Assembly: GCA_016706565.1 (NCBI GenBank)
Contig: JADJJI010000004.1
Location: 434,001-498,000 of the forward strand
Length of the DNA stretch: 64,000 nucleotides
DNA from: Piscinibacter sp.
GTDB taxonomy: Bacteria > Pseudomonadota > Gammaproteobacteria > Burkholderiales > Burkholderiaceae_C
Direction: 5' to 3'
A model generated the notes under the pieces. The model worked only from the letters and a program-made list of their open reading frames with translations, was not told where the DNA came from and did no database searches. Positions 12,063-21,878 of this stretch are shown here, one piece after another; position 1 is the first letter of the stretch; each line of letters starts with the position of its first letter. Both the position numbers and the translations under genes were made by a program.

Positions 12063-13505
12063 TCAGGCCAGCGCCGCGCGCAGAGCGAGCAACTGGCCAG
12101 TGAAGGCGGGCGCGTCTTCGAGACAGCGCAGGTCGAGCAGCAGCCGGTCGTCGGAGACCCGGCCGATGACGGGCAGGGGCAGCGCACGCAACGCCGCGGC
12201 GAGTTCGTCGAGCGCGCGCCCGGCGCCCTTTTTCTGCGCCGGCGCGATGGCGAGGCCGGCCGAGGGCAGGCGTTCGACCGGCAGCGAGCCGGAGCCGATC
12301 TGGCCCTGCATGTCGGCCACCTCGACCGTGAAGCGCGGCGCCACGGCCTCGCCGACGGCCGGCGCGAGCTGCAGCGCGAGTTCACGGATCTGCGCCGCCG
12401 GCCGGGTGAGCAGGCGCAGCGTCGGCAGGTCCTGAGCCAGCCGCTCGGGGCGCAGGTAGAGCATCAGCGTGGCTTCGAGCGCGGCCAGCGGCAGCTTGCT
12501 CATGCGCAGCGCGCGCTTCATCGGGAACTTGCGGATGCGGCCCACCGCCTCCTTCGTGCCGACGATCAGGCCGGCCTGCGGCCCGCCGAGCAGCTTGTCA
12601 CCGCTGAACGTGACGACGTCGCAGCCGGCGGCGAGCATCTCCTGCGGCAGCGGTTCGCGCGGCAAGCCGTACGTGGCCAGGTCGACCAGCGAGCCGCTGC
12701 CCAGGTCGGTGGCCAGCGGCACGCCCTTGGCGTGCGCGATGCCGGCGAGCGTGGCCTCGTCGACGGCGGCGGTGAAGCCCTGCACCGCGTAGTTGCTGGT
12801 GTGCACCTTCATCACCAGCGCCGTGCGCTCGCCGATGGCACGCTCGTAGTCGGCCGGGTGGGTGCGGTTGGTGGTGCCCACCTCGACCAGCGTGGCGCCG
12901 GCGCTGGCCATCACGTCGGGCATGCGGAAGGCGCCGCCGATCTCGACCAGTTCGCCGCGCGAGACGATGACCTCCTTGCCGCGCGCCATGGCGGCAATCG
13001 TCAGCAGCACCGCCGCGGCATTGTTGTTGACCACCGTGGCCGCCTGTGCACCGGTGATCGTGCACAGCAGCTCTTCGACGATGCTGTCGCGGTCGCCGCG
13101 GCCGCCGGAGGCCAGGTCGTACTCGAGATTGTTCGGCCCCGCCATCATCGCCAGCAGATGCTGCAGCGCGCTGTCGGCGAGCAGTGCGCGGCCGAGGTTG
13201 GTGTGGATCACCGTGCCGGTGAGGTTGAGCACGCGGCGCATGCGCGGCGCCAGGCGCTGGGCGATGCGCGCGGCCAGCGATGCCTGCAGCGCGCCGGCAT
13301 TCACGGCCGACACGTCCAGCGCGCCGGCCAGGGCCTGCACGCGCAGGCCGTCGAGCAGCGCCCGCGCCTGTTCGGCCACCAGCGTGTGGCCATGCTCGGC
13401 CACGAGTTCGCTCACCGCGGGCGAGCGCAACAGCCTGTCGACGGAGGGGAGGTCCTTCGCGCTGGCCTTGGAACCGTGAACCACGGATTCGGCGGGCCGC
13501 GACAT
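12063..13505 (-). CDS. selA: L-seryl-tRNA(Sec) selenium transferase SelA
   Basis: The 480-residue PLP enzyme converts seryl-tRNA-Sec to selenocysteinyl-tRNA with selenophosphate. Clear marks are [14 protein letters not shown], the NNNAAAVLL stretch, [10 protein letters not shown] and the PLP lysine Lys304 in [12 protein letters not shown]. The length is close to that of E. coli SelA. ATG 13505 overlaps the fdhE stop by one base (TGATG). The selenophosphate synthetase gene selD needed for its substrate is not in this window. Confidence 0.96.
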   Translation of the reverse strand: MSRPAESVVHGSKASAKDLPSVDRLLRSPAVSELVAEHGHTLVAEQARALLDGLRVQALAGALDVSAVNAGALQASLAARIAQRLAPRMRRVLNLTGTVIHTNLGRALLADSALQHLLAMMAGPNNLEYDLASGGRGDRDSIVEELLCTITGAQAATVVNNNAAAVLLTIAAMARGKEVIVSRGELVEIGGAFRMPDVMASAGATLVEVGTTNRTHPADYERAIGERTALVMKVHTSNYAVQGFTAAVDEATLAGIAHAKGVPLATDLGSGSLVDLATYGLPREPLPQEMLAAGCDVVTFSGDKLLGGPQAGLIVGTKEAVGRIRKFPMKRALRMSKLPLAALEATLMLYLRPERLAQDLPTLRLLTRPAAQIRELALQLAPAVGEAVAPRFTVEVADMQGQIGSGSLPVERLPSAGLAIAPAQKKGAGRALDELAAALRALPLPVIGRVSDDRLLLDLRCLEDAPAFTGQLLALRAALA

Positions 13506-14527
13506 CAGCCGCCCCCTTGCGCTGGCGGTGGATCGGGCGGCGCGTCGGGCGCGCCGAACAGCAGCATCAGGTTGACGCCATGGCGCTGGTAGCCCGCCTC
13601 GGAGACGAGCAGGTCCAGCGTCAGGCTGGCCAGGTCGTCGGCGACCGGCTCGACGAAGGGGTCGCGGTCGGTGTGCATGATCTTCAGGTAGCTGCCGCAG
13701 TCGTCGCAGGTCTCGGCCTGCAGCGCGGCGTTGGCCACGCGCTGCGAGGCTTCGCCGCCGGCACCGGCGGCATCGAGGGACTGGTAGGCCAGGCTCTTGG
13801 TGCTCAGGCAGTTCGGGCACTTGATGCGCACCATGTGCCACTGCAGGCTGCACAGCGAGCAGTGCAGGTAGCGCTGGCCGAGCGACTCGCCGCTGCTGCG
13901 CGTGATGCTGGCCACCGGGCGGCTGCCGCAGCAGGGGCAGGCGGTCTCGTCGTCGATGCGGCCGAAGGGCTGGCCGCGGCCGTCGCTGCGCTGCATCAGC
14001 GTGGTGGCCATGTGCGTCCAGTAGACCTGCAGTGCCGCCGCCACCAACGGCGCGGTGGCCAGGTCCAGGCCCTCCATCACGCCGGTGAGCAGGCAGTCGG
14101 CCTGGCGCTCGAACCAGTCGCTGCTCGCGTCGGCCACCTTCTCCAGCGCATCCTGCGCACCGGCGGGCGCGCCGGCGCGCAGGTCGGAGGCGATGACACG
14201 GGCCACGCCGTGCCAGACCGGGTCGCGCGGCCAGTCGGCGGCATCCAGCGGCGGGGCGCCGCGCTGGGCGGCGCGGTCCAGCGCGTCGGTATCGGGCAAG
14301 GCGACGCCGGGCAAGCCCTTCAGCCGGTCCTGCTGCGCCTGCGCGAGATCGGCCATGAAGAGCAGGAAATCCCACATGGCATGGCCACGCGCGAGCTGGC
14401 GCAGGCGCATGGCGCGCTCGGCGAACACGGTGCTGCGCACGGGCGCATGCAGGAACGCGGTGTCGCCGCCGGCGCGGGCTGCGATCTCTTCGGGTGTCAT
14501 CACCCGCACCGTGGCGGCCATCGTCAT
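13505..14527 (-). CDS. fdhE: formate dehydrogenase accessory protein FdhE
   Basis: The 340-residue cytosolic accessory protein is needed for maturation of respiratory formate dehydrogenases. It has the characteristic rubredoxin-like cysteine pairs CPCCGS, CSLC, CPNC and CDDC, and the conserved RYLHCSLC and QWHMVRIKCPNC stretch. The C-terminus ends in a Pro/Gly-rich tail (PPDPPPAQGGG). Two in-frame ATGs (14527 and 14521) are possible. It follows fdoI by four bases and overlaps selA. Confidence 0.92.
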   Translation of the reverse strand: MTMAATVRVMTPEEIAARAGGDTAFLHAPVRSTVFAERAMRLRQLARGHAMWDFLLFMADLAQAQQDRLKGLPGVALPDTDALDRAAQRGAPPLDAADWPRDPVWHGVARVIASDLRAGAPAGAQDALEKVADASSDWFERQADCLLTGVMEGLDLATAPLVAAALQVYWTHMATTLMQRSDGRGQPFGRIDDETACPCCGSRPVASITRSSGESLGQRYLHCSLCSLQWHMVRIKCPNCLSTKSLAYQSLDAAGAGGEASQRVANAALQAETCDDCGSYLKIMHTDRDPFVEPVADDLASLTLDLLVSEAGYQRHGVNLMLLFGAPDAPPDPPPAQGGG

Positions 14528-14531
14528 CGGA

Positions 14532-15152
14532 TCATTTCCCCCGGGTCATCTGCTCGTGCCACAGCGTGTGGTGCTGCCGCGCCCAGGCGTCGGTGACGGT
14601 GCCGCGGGTCATCGCGCGCACCGAGCCCTTGACCCAGATGGCCGCGTAGACATGCACGATGGTGGACAGGATCAGAACCACCGCCGCCACCGAGTGGAGC
14701 AGCACGGCGGCGCGCTGCACGGCGATCGGGAAGACGGGTGCGAACCAGGGGCGCCAGAACATCACGCCGGTCACCAGCATGACCAGCAGGCTCAGCGCCG
14801 TCACCCAGAACATCATCTTCTGCCCGGCGTTGTACTTGCCCACCGGCGGCATCTTCTTCTTGTCGCCGCGCAGCATGTCGCCGGAGTGGGCGCGCCACTC
14901 CTTGTCGGCGTCGTTCATCACGTTGTCGCGCCACAGGCGGAAGAACAGCCCGAGGAAGGACACGAACATCGCCACACCCATGAACGGGTGCAGGATGCGC
15001 GCCCATTGGCCGCCGCCGAACAGGTTCGTGAAGAAGTAGAACGCCGGGTGGAAGAAGGCCAGGCCCGACAGGCCGGTGAGCACGAACAGCAGCGCAATCA
15101 CCCAGTGGTTCAAACGCTCGCGGTCGTTGTAGCGTTGCAGCAGGCGGCTCAT
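14532..15152 (-). CDS. fdoI: formate dehydrogenase cytochrome b556 (gamma) subunit
   Basis: The 206-residue membrane subunit carries electrons from the Fe-S subunit to quinone. Four TM segments are visible ([63 protein letters not shown]). Probable heme histidines are in LNHW, LHPF, LHSV and VHVY. ATG overlaps the fdxH stop by four bases. The family is shared with FdnI; choice of symbol is arbitrary. Confidence 0.92.
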   Translation of the reverse strand: MSRLLQRYNDRERLNHWVIALLFVLTGLSGLAFFHPAFYFFTNLFGGGQWARILHPFMGVAMFVSFLGLFFRLWRDNVMNDADKEWRAHSGDMLRGDKKKMPPVGKYNAGQKMMFWVTALSLLVMLVTGVMFWRPWFAPVFPIAVQRAAVLLHSVAAVVLILSTIVHVYAAIWVKGSVRAMTRGTVTDAWARQHHTLWHEQMTRGK

Positions 15153-16036
15153 GTCGTCTCCTTCTCGTCGGCCTTCTCGTCCGACTTCTCCTCGATCGGC
15201 CCCACCTTCATGTAGTGCAGGAACCCGACCAGCACCGCGCCGATCATCCCGGCCACGGCCAGCGGCTTGGCCACGCCCTTCCACAGCGACACTATCGGGC
15301 TGATGCTCGGGTTCTTCGGCAGGTCTTCCAGCTCGGGCCGGTCGGCATGCTTGAGCACGTACATCACGTGCGTGCCGCCCACGCCCTGCGGGTTGTACAG
15401 GCCGGCGTTCGCGAAGCCGCGCTCCTTCAGCTCGCCGGCCCGCTTCTCGCCGTAGGCGACCATGTCGTCCTTGGTGCCGAAGCCGATGGCGCCGGTCGGG
15501 CAGGTCTTCACGCAGGCCGGTTCGAGGCCCACACCCACGCGGTCGGAACACAAGGTGCACTTGTAGGCCTTGTTGTCCTTGGCGCTGATGCGTGGCACGT
15601 CGAACGGGCAGCCCTTGACGCAGTAGCCGCAGCCGATGCAGTTCTCGGAGATGAAGTCGACGATGCCGTTGGACAGCTTGACGATCGCGCCGGGCGCCGG
15701 GCAGGCCTTCAGGCAGCCCGGGTCCTCGCAGTGCATGCAGCCGTCCTTGCGGATCAGCCACTCGAGGCTGCCTTCGGTCGGCTCGACCTCGAAGAACTTC
15801 ATCACCGTCCAGGAGGACGGCGTGAGGTCGCTCGGGTTGTCGTAGACGCCGATGTTGGTGCCGATCTCGTCGCGCAGGTCGTTCCAGTTCATGCACGCGA
15901 CCTGGCAGGCCTTGCAGCCGATGCACTTGGACTCGTCGATGAGCTTGGCGACCTGCGGCGCGTTGTTGCGCACCTGCGGGGAGGGCGTGGTGGTGGCCGA
16001 GCGGGCGACCACATCTTGCGATTGGAGGCTGGCCAT
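15149..16036 (-). CDS. fdxH: formate dehydrogenase iron-sulfur (beta) subunit
   Basis: The 295-residue subunit holds four [4Fe-4S] clusters with Cys groups [37 protein letters not shown] and CTLCSDRV...CVKTCP. A C-terminal anchor helix ([16 protein letters not shown]) fixes it to the membrane beside the cytochrome b subunit. The acidic/lysine tail after the anchor would face the cytoplasm. It starts three bases after the fdnG stop and overlaps fdoI. Confidence 0.95.
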   Translation of the reverse strand: MASLQSQDVVARSATTTPSPQVRNNAPQVAKLIDESKCIGCKACQVACMNWNDLRDEIGTNIGVYDNPSDLTPSSWTVMKFFEVEPTEGSLEWLIRKDGCMHCEDPGCLKACPAPGAIVKLSNGIVDFISENCIGCGYCVKGCPFDVPRISAKDNKAYKCTLCSDRVGVGLEPACVKTCPTGAIGFGTKDDMVAYGEKRAGELKERGFANAGLYNPQGVGGTHVMYVLKHADRPELEDLPKNPSISPIVSLWKGVAKPLAVAGMIGAVLVGFLHYMKVGPIEEKSDEKADEKETT

Positions 16037-16039
16037 GGC

Positions 16040-19000
16040 TTACACCTTCTCGATGTTGACGAGGAACGCCTTGAACTCCGGCGTCTGCGAATTCGCGTCG
16101 CCGACGAACGGTGTCAATGCGTTGGCCAGGTAGCCGTTCTGCGTCACGCCCTTGAAGCCCCAGTGGATGGGGATGCCGACGTGGTGAACCTTCTTGCCGT
16201 TCACGTCGAGGCCCTTCATCCGCTTGGTGACCACGCAGGCCGCGATCACCTCTCCGCGGTTGCTCTTCACGCGCACCTTGTCGCCCTGCCTGATGCCTTT
16301 TTCCTTCGCCAGCTCCTCGCCGATCTCGACGAAGGGCGCCGGCTGCACGATCGCGTTGCTGCGCGAATGCTTGGTCCAGTAGTGCAGGTGCTCGGTGAGG
16401 CGGTAGGTGGTGGCCGCGTAGGGGAACTCCTCCTTCTTGCCGAAGGCCTCGAGATCACCCTTGTAGACGCGGGCGGCGGGGTTGCTGACGGCCTTGGCAT
16501 TGCTCGGGCACATCAGGTTCACGCCCACCGGCGTCTCGAAGGGCTCGTAGTGCTCGGGGAACGGGCCGTCGCTCATGCCGATGGCGTGCAGCCGGGCCAC
16601 ACCCTCGGGGTTCATGATGAAGGCGCCCACGCCCTGCTCGGGCGCGGCGTCGGGCCGCATGTCGGGCACGTCGGCCCCGCCAGCCCAGGAGCTGCCGTTC
16701 CAGGCCAGGTACTTGCGGCTCGGATCCCAGGGCTTGCCGTCCTTGTCGGCGCTGGCGCGGTTGTAGAGGATGCGGCGGTTGGCCGGCCACGAGAAGCCCC
16801 AGTTCGGGAACACGCCCAGGCCGGTCGGGTCGCTGTTGTCGCGCCGTGCGGTCAGGTTGCCCGCCTGGCTCCAGCAACCGGCGTAGATCCAGTTGCCGCA
16901 GGCGGTGCTGCCGTCGTCGCGCAGTACCGCGAAGCCGGGGACCTGCTCGCCGGCCTTCAGGATCGGCGCCGGCGGTGGCGTCCCCGGCGCCGGTGGCGGC
17001 ACCGGGATCGGCTTGCCTGCGGCGTCGAGCTTGGGCGCGGGCGGCGGTGGCATCAGGTCGGCCAGCGCCTTGCCGGAGATCTCGCGCAGCAGCTCGGCGG
17101 CGCTCGGCACGTTGCCGTTCAGGTACGGCCAGGCGAGGCCCGCCACCGGTTCGGGCAGCGTGCCGCCCTCCTTGGCGTACATGGCGCGCAGCTTCATGAA
17201 CAGGCGCGCCATGATCTCGCTGTCCGTCTTCGCTTCGCCCGGCGGATCGACGGCCTTCTCCTTCCAGCTGATGACGCGGCTGGAGTTGGTGAAGGAGCCC
17301 GTTTCCTCGGCGAAGCAGCTCGTCGGGAAGCGGAACACCTCGGTCTTGATCTCCTCCGGCTTGACGTCGTTGAGCGGGCCGAAGTTCTTCCAGAACTCGC
17401 TCGTCTCCGTCTCCAGCGGATCCATCACCACCAGGTACTTCAGCTTCGACAGCGCGGCGCTGAGCTTCTTCTTGTTGGGCACGGCCGCCAGCGGGTTGAA
17501 GCCCTGCACGACGAAGCCGTTGACCTTGCCCTGGTGCATGCGCTCGAAGATCGCCAGGATGTCGTAGGCGCCGTCACGCTTGGGGATCCAGTGGTAGGCG
17601 AAGTCGTTGTCCTTCGTCGCCGCGTTGCCGAAGTAGGCCTTCATCAGGCTGGTGTGCCACTTCGGGAAGTTCTGCGTGAAGGCCATCTGGCCCGGACGCA
17701 ACGGCTTCCCCGTGCGGACCTTGAGGTAGGTCTCGCGGTCGACGTCCGACTCCGTCGGCGACAGCATGTAGCCCGAGAGCACCTCCGAGTAGGCGCACAT
17801 GTCGGTGATGCCCTGCACGTTGGCGTGGCCGCGCAGCGCGTTGATGCCGCCGCCCGGCCGGCCCATGTTGCCCAGCAGCAGCTGGATCAAGGCCATGGTG
17901 CGGATGTTCTGCGATCCCACGCTGTGCTGCGTCCAGCCAAGCGCGTAGCAGATGGTCATCACCTTGTCCGGCGCCGAGGTGGCCGCGAGCATCTCGGCCA
18001 CCTTCAGGAACTGCTCCTTGGGCGTGCCGGTGATCTGGCTGACCAGCTCCGGCGTGTACCGGGCATAGTGCTTCTTCATCTGCTGGAACACGCACAGCGG
18101 GTCCTGCAGCGTCTCGTCGACCTTGACGAAGCCGTCCTCGCCGAGCTGGTAGCCCCAGCTCGCCTTGCTGTAGCTGCGCTTGGCCTCGTCGTAGCCGCTG
18201 AAGAAGCCGTTGTCGAACTTGAAGTCGGGCTTGGTCAGGAACGTGGCGTCGGTGTTCAGCTTGACGTAGTCGAGGTGGATCTTGTTGTTCGACAGCAGGT
18301 AGTTGATGACGCCGCCCAGGAAGGCGATGTCCGTGCCTACCCGGATCGGCGCGTAGTAGTCGGCCACGGCGGCGCTGCGCGTGAAGCGCGGGTCCACCAC
18401 GATCAGCTTGGCCTTGCGCGTCTGCTGCGCCTCGGTCACCCACTTGAAACCGCAAGGGTGAGCCTCGGCGGCATTGCCGCCCATGATCAGCACGAGATCC
18501 GTGTTCTTGATATCAGTCCACGAGTTGGTCATCGCTCCGCGACCGAAAGTCGGGCCCAGACTGGACACCGTCGGCGCGTGTCAGATACGTGCTTGCGTAT
18601 CGAGTGCGACCATCCCCAGGCCGCGAGCGACCTTCACGGACAGATAACCGGATTCGTTGGAGGAGGCCGAGGAGATCAGGAAGGCACTGGTGTTCCAGCG
18701 ATTCACGGTGATCTGCTTGCCGTCCTTTTCGACCGTCTTGACGAGGTTGGCGTCGCGGTCGGCCTTCAGGTGCCTGGCCACGCGCGTCAGCGCATCGTCC
18801 CAGGAGATCGTCTTCCACTCCGTCGCGCCGGCCTCGCGCACCTGCGGGTGCTTGACGCGGTTGGGAGACTGGATCATGTCCATCACGCCGGCGCCCTTGG
18901 GGCACAGCGTGCCGCGGTTGACCGGGTGATCGGGGTCGCCCTCGACGTGGATGATGGTCGACTTGACGTTCTTCGCCTTGTCGCCCAGCGTGTACATCAC

Positions 19001-19177
19001 CAGGCCGCAGCTCACCGAGCAATACGGGCAGGTGCTGCGGGTTTCGGTCGTTCGAGCCAGCTTGAAGTTGCGCGTCTGCGCCAATGCCGCCGTGGGCGAG
19101 AAGCCCATGGCGACGAGGCTGGATCCCACCAACCCCGCTCCGCTGACCCGGAAGAAGTGCCTCCGGTTCATGTCCAT
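16040..19177 (-). CDS. fdnG: selenocysteine-containing formate dehydrogenase catalytic (alpha) subunit
   Basis: The 1045-residue periplasmic enzyme oxidises formate at a Mo/W-bis-MGD centre. The gene contains one in-frame TGA at 18581-18583, codon 199, equivalent to Sec196 of E. coli FdnG, in the context ARI-U-HAPTV. The N-terminus has a Tat signal (NRRHFFRVSG) followed by the [4Fe-4S] site CPYCSVSCGL. The C-terminal part keeps LTEHLHYWTKHS and HWGFKGVTQNGYLANALTP. A Pro-rich stretch of about 33 residues (about 709-741, for example VPPPAPGTPPPAP) interrupts the C-terminal half. ATG 19177 has GGAG eight bases upstream. It heads an operon that also carries the Sec decoding genes. Confidence 0.96.
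18540..18583 (-). promoter_or_regulatory. SECIS hairpin of fdnG with the UGA selenocysteine codon
   Basis: Starting at UGA, the mRNA can fold with outer stem CGCG/CGCG and CCGA/UCGG and a short upper stem UCC/GGG around the loop AGUCU. The same loop sequence occurs in the E. coli fdnG SECIS. Distance from UGA and stem layout fit the bacterial rule. SelB from the same locus would bind the apical loop. Confidence 0.8.
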
Positions 19178-19323
19178 CGATCGTTCTCCCGCGGGCTCCG
19201 GGCCCGACAAATGATTGCCTGCTTCACGGCAGAGCTGGAGTGATTGGACATGAGTGCATCGTGCGCACCGATACGCGCGATCCCCTATGAAATGCCATGC
19301 ACACGGGCGGATGCGCGGCGCTG

Positions 19324-19336
19324 CGACAGTCTGTCG
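19324..19336. promoter_or_regulatory. operator-like palindrome 1 upstream of fdnG
   Basis: CGACAG-T-CTGTCG is a perfect 6-1-6 palindrome. It shares the core CGACA-N3-TGTCG with a second palindrome at 19353-19369. The centres are 31 bases apart, about three helical turns, as expected for cooperative dimers. The sites lie about 150 bases upstream of the fdnG start. Confidence 0.5.
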
Positions 19337-19352
19337 GGGTGGGGTCGCCGGG

Positions 19353-19369
19353 CGCGACAACTTGTCGCG
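19353..19369. promoter_or_regulatory. operator-like palindrome 2 upstream of fdnG
   Basis: CGCGACAA-C-TTGTCGCG is a perfect 8-1-8 palindrome six bases beyond the LysR stop and about 180 bases upstream of fdnG. It repeats the core CGACA-N3-TGTCG of palindrome 1. It could instead fold as a 6-base stem ending the LysR transcript, but it has no T-run. Confidence 0.5.
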
Positions 19370-19374
19370 ACGAT

Positions 19375-20289
19375 TCACACAGGCTGTCGCGCCGGCGGCC
19401 TCAGGGTTTTGGGTGCCGGCAGCAGCCGTTGCACCAGCGGGTGCAGCACCTTCTTCTCGGTGCCGATGGCGAAGAAGTGCTCCTCGACACCTTCGCAGGC
19501 GCCGATGCGCTTCACGTCGTAGCGCTGCACGAGATCGTCGTGCACCAGGTCGACGGCCGGGAACACGCCCATGCCGCTGGCGCCGAAGGTCTTGAGCAGC
19601 GCGCTGTCCTCGAATTCGCCGGCCACCGTGGGGCGGATGCCGGCTTGCTCCAGCCAGTGGTCAATGCGGCCACGCACCGCGGCATGGGAGGTCGGCAAAA
19701 GCAACGGAACGCGGGCCAGCGACTGCGGGAAGCCGCGCCGCGCCGACGCGTACAGCGATGGCGCGGCGTACCACGACAGTCCGCATGCGCCCAGCGCGTG
19801 GCTGTAGAGCTTGAGGTTGGCATTCGGCGGTGCGGCGCGGTCGGCCAGCACCACGTCGAGCCGGTGCAAGGCCAGGTCGGCGAGCATGTCCTCGAATTCG
19901 TCGACGTGGCACACCAGGCGCAGGTGCGGCTCCTGGATCACCGGCTGCAGCAGCCGTCGCACCACCAGCTTGGGCAGGGCATCGGCGATGCCCACGGCCA
20001 GCCGCACGCCGTGCGTGGTGGCGGCATCGCGCACCTCGGCAGGCAACTGCTCGCCGAGCTGGAAGATCTGGTCGGCCTGGCGCATGGCGGCCAGGCCCGC
20101 TTCGGTGAGCACCAGGCCGCGGCCGGCCGGCTTGAGCAGCACATGGCCGAGCGAACGCTCGAGCTCGCGCACCTGCGTGCTCACCGTCTGCACCGCCATG
20201 CCCAGCCGTGCCGCGGCGCGCGCCATGCCGCCTTCCTTGGCAACGACCCAGAAGTAGTACAGGTGCCGGTAGTTGAAGCTCAGGCTCAT
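19375..20289 (-). CDS. LysR family regulator, NhaR-like
   Basis: The 304-residue regulator begins with the NhaR-type opening FNYRHLYYFWVVAKEGG. A winged helix-turn-helix follows (about 20-65; AAARLGMAVQTVSTQVRELE), and the rest is a co-inducer-binding domain. It lies 197 bases upstream of fdnG on the same strand. The gap contains two related palindromes, so it is the best candidate to regulate the selenium-formate dehydrogenase operon. It is divergent from the HPF-like gene. The ligand is unknown; NhaR in E. coli responds to sodium and pH, but that need not apply here. Confidence 0.85.
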   Translation of the reverse strand: MSLSFNYRHLYYFWVVAKEGGMARAAARLGMAVQTVSTQVRELERSLGHVLLKPAGRGLVLTEAGLAAMRQADQIFQLGEQLPAEVRDAATTHGVRLAVGIADALPKLVVRRLLQPVIQEPHLRLVCHVDEFEDMLADLALHRLDVVLADRAAPPNANLKLYSHALGACGLSWYAAPSLYASARRGFPQSLARVPLLLPTSHAAVRGRIDHWLEQAGIRPTVAGEFEDSALLKTFGASGMGVFPAVDLVHDDLVQRYDVKRIGACEGVEEHFFAIGTEKKVLHPLVQRLLPAPKTLRPPARQPV

Positions 20290-20389
20290 TGTCAGCTTGT
20301 ACGGAAGTGAAGCTCAAGAATTGTCTGCTTTTTCGGAAACCCATCGCACCCTATCTTCGGTACTCGCTACAACCGATGGAGGTCCTGCG

Positions 20390-20731
20390 ATGCAAGTCGT
20401 CTTCGAATCCCGCGATCCGGAAGGTGCCCGCCTGCGTGAGCTGGCGGTGCAGCGCGCCCGCTTCGTGATGCGGCGCCTGGCGTGGCTGGTGCCGCGTGCC
20501 AAGGTGCAGTTGTCCGACGTCAACGGCCCGCGCGGCGGCGTCGACAAGCGCTGCCAGGTCGAACTCAAGACCGACGGCAACGGCACGGTCGTCATCACCT
20601 CGCTGGCGCGCGACTGGCGCAGCGCCCTGGACAGCGCGCTGGCACGGGCTGCGCGCGTGCTGGTGCGCCTGCTGCGCCGCGGCCAGGCCCACGAACGAGC
20701 GCGACCGCGCGCCATCGCTTCCGATCTTTGA
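20390..20731 (+). CDS. HPF/RaiA-like ribosome-associated protein
   Basis: The 113-residue protein resembles the S30AE fold of hibernation factors: QVVFESRDPEGARLRELAVQRARFVMRRLAW, then AKVQLSDVNGPRGGVDKRCQVELKTDG, and a final helix SALDSALARAARVLVRLLRR. The Arg-rich tail suits ribosomal RNA contact. A well-placed GGAGG precedes ATG 20390. It starts a gene string with BI-1, TerB-like, ExoD and SbtA-like proteins, suggesting stress or stationary-phase use. Family membership is likely, but it is divergent. Confidence 0.7.
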   Translation: MQVVFESRDPEGARLRELAVQRARFVMRRLAWLVPRAKVQLSDVNGPRGGVDKRCQVELKTDGNGTVVITSLARDWRSALDSALARAARVLVRLLRRGQAHERARPRAIASDL

Positions 20732-20751
20732 ACTCACAGGAACCCGCGACC

Positions 20752-21447
20752 ATGAACGACACCACTTCCACCCTGAGCGCCGACGCTCGTACCGGATTGC
20801 CGGCAGCCAGCACCGCGGCGCCGCTGCCGGCCTTGCGCGTGTTGCGCAACACCTACGCCCTGCTGGCCATGACGCTGCTGTTCAGCGCCGGCGTGGCCGC
20901 GGCCGCCGTGGCCTTCGCGCTGCCGGCGCCGGGCCTTGTTGTCTCGCTGGTGGGCATGTTCGGCCTGCTGTTCGCCGTTCACAGGCTGAAGAACAGCGGC
21001 TGGGCGCTGCCGGCCGTCTTCGCGCTCACCGGCTTCATGGGCTGGACGCTCGGCCCCGCGCTGTCGAAGCTGCTCACGCTGCCCGGCGGCGCGCAGGTGA
21101 TCACGATGGCGCTGGGCGCCACGGGCGTGGTGTTCCTCGCCCTGTCGGCCTGGGTGCTGAGCACGCGGCGCGACTTCAGCGCCATGGGCGGCTTCCTGTT
21201 CGCCGGCATGGTGATCGCGCTGCTCGGCGGCCTGGCCGCGGTGTTCCTGCAGATGCCGGCGCTGGGCCTGGCGGTCTCGGCCATGGTCGCGCTGCTGTCG
21301 GCCGGGCTGATCCTGTTCGAGACCAGCCGCATCGTCAACGGCGGCGAGACCAACTACGTGCTGGCCACCGTGGGCCTGTACGTGTCGATCTTCAACCTGT
21401 TCACCAGCCTGCTCAGCCTGTTCGGCTTCGGCGGCTCGGACGAATGA
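20752..21447 (+). CDS. Bax inhibitor-1 / YccA family membrane protein
   Basis: The 231-residue protein has seven hydrophobic segments after a polar 30-residue N-terminus. Typical motifs are LRNTYALLAMTLLFSAG, ALTGFMGWTLGPAL and the final FETSRIVNGGETNYVLATVGLYVSIFNLFTSLL. The last contains the conserved aspartate/glutamate pore region and the terminal LFGFGG segment. In bacteria the family includes YccA, which inhibits FtsH, and pH-gated calcium leak channels. The AACCCGCGACC leader shows little Shine-Dalgarno, so translation may depend on the upstream gene. Confidence 0.9.
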   Translation: MNDTTSTLSADARTGLPAASTAAPLPALRVLRNTYALLAMTLLFSAGVAAAAVAFALPAPGLVVSLVGMFGLLFAVHRLKNSGWALPAVFALTGFMGWTLGPALSKLLTLPGGAQVITMALGATGVVFLALSAWVLSTRRDFSAMGGFLFAGMVIALLGGLAAVFLQMPALGLAVSAMVALLSAGLILFETSRIVNGGETNYVLATVGLYVSIFNLFTSLLSLFGFGGSDE

Positions 21448-21470
21448 GCGTGAACGCAGGAGCCACCGTC

Positions 21471-21878
21471 ATGCGCAGCTACCCGACCAACAGCCCGCAG
21501 GCCGCCGCCCGCATCGTCGCCCTGACGATGCTGGCCGATGGCCACCTTGCCAAGTCCGAACTCGACGTGATCGAGCGCCAGGGTGCGCACGAGCAACTCG
21601 GGCTGGACCTCGAAACCATGCAGTCGGTGCTGCACGGCTTCTGCGAAGACCTGCTGCACAGCGCGCACCTGACCTGGAGCGACGCCTGCCGGATCGATCC
21701 CCGCACCCTGGCGCAACTGATGGCCGAGGTGGACGACCCGGCGCTGCGCATGAAAGTGCTGCAGCTGTGCCTGAAGGTCGTGCAAGCCGACGACCACGTC
21801 GCCGAGGGCGAGACGATCGTGCTGGGTGCCGCCGTCGAGCACTGGGGTCTGCACCGCGAGATGTTCGAGAGCGCATGA
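21471..21878 (+). CDS. TerB-like (DjlA-type) helical protein
   Basis: The 135-residue helical protein has the TerB pattern ARIVALTMLADGHLAKSELDVIER and a repeat-like VLQLCLKVVQADDHVAEGETIVLGAAVEHWG. Acidic residues at DGHLAKSE and DDHVAEGE are the proposed metal sites of the fold. ATG 21471 follows AGGAG at eight bases. An upstream ATG at 21444 overlaps the BI-1 stop and would add nine residues. It overlaps the ExoD gene by four bases. TerB-like proteins are linked to tellurite resistance and envelope stress, but the role here is open. Confidence 0.75.
   Translation: MRSYPTNSPQAAARIVALTMLADGHLAKSELDVIERQGAHEQLGLDLETMQSVLHGFCEDLLHSAHLTWSDACRIDPRTLAQLMAEVDDPALRMKVLQLCLKVVQADDHVAEGETIVLGAAVEHWGLHREMFESA

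Noticed and set aside
9572..12103. An 843-codon frame on the plus strand
   Set aside because: Antisense to selB and the FccB-like gene, which have clear family motifs throughout.
16040..19177. fdnG as two separate or frameshifted genes
   Set aside because: The break is a single in-frame TGA at the known Sec position, followed by a SECIS-like hairpin, and selA, selB and selC are in the same locus.
15215..19243. A 1342-codon open frame on the plus strand
   Set aside because: It lies antisense to fdnG, fdxH and part of fdoI. High GC keeps stops rare in this phase; the composition (many His, Arg, Ala, Val) is not protein-like and there is no motif.
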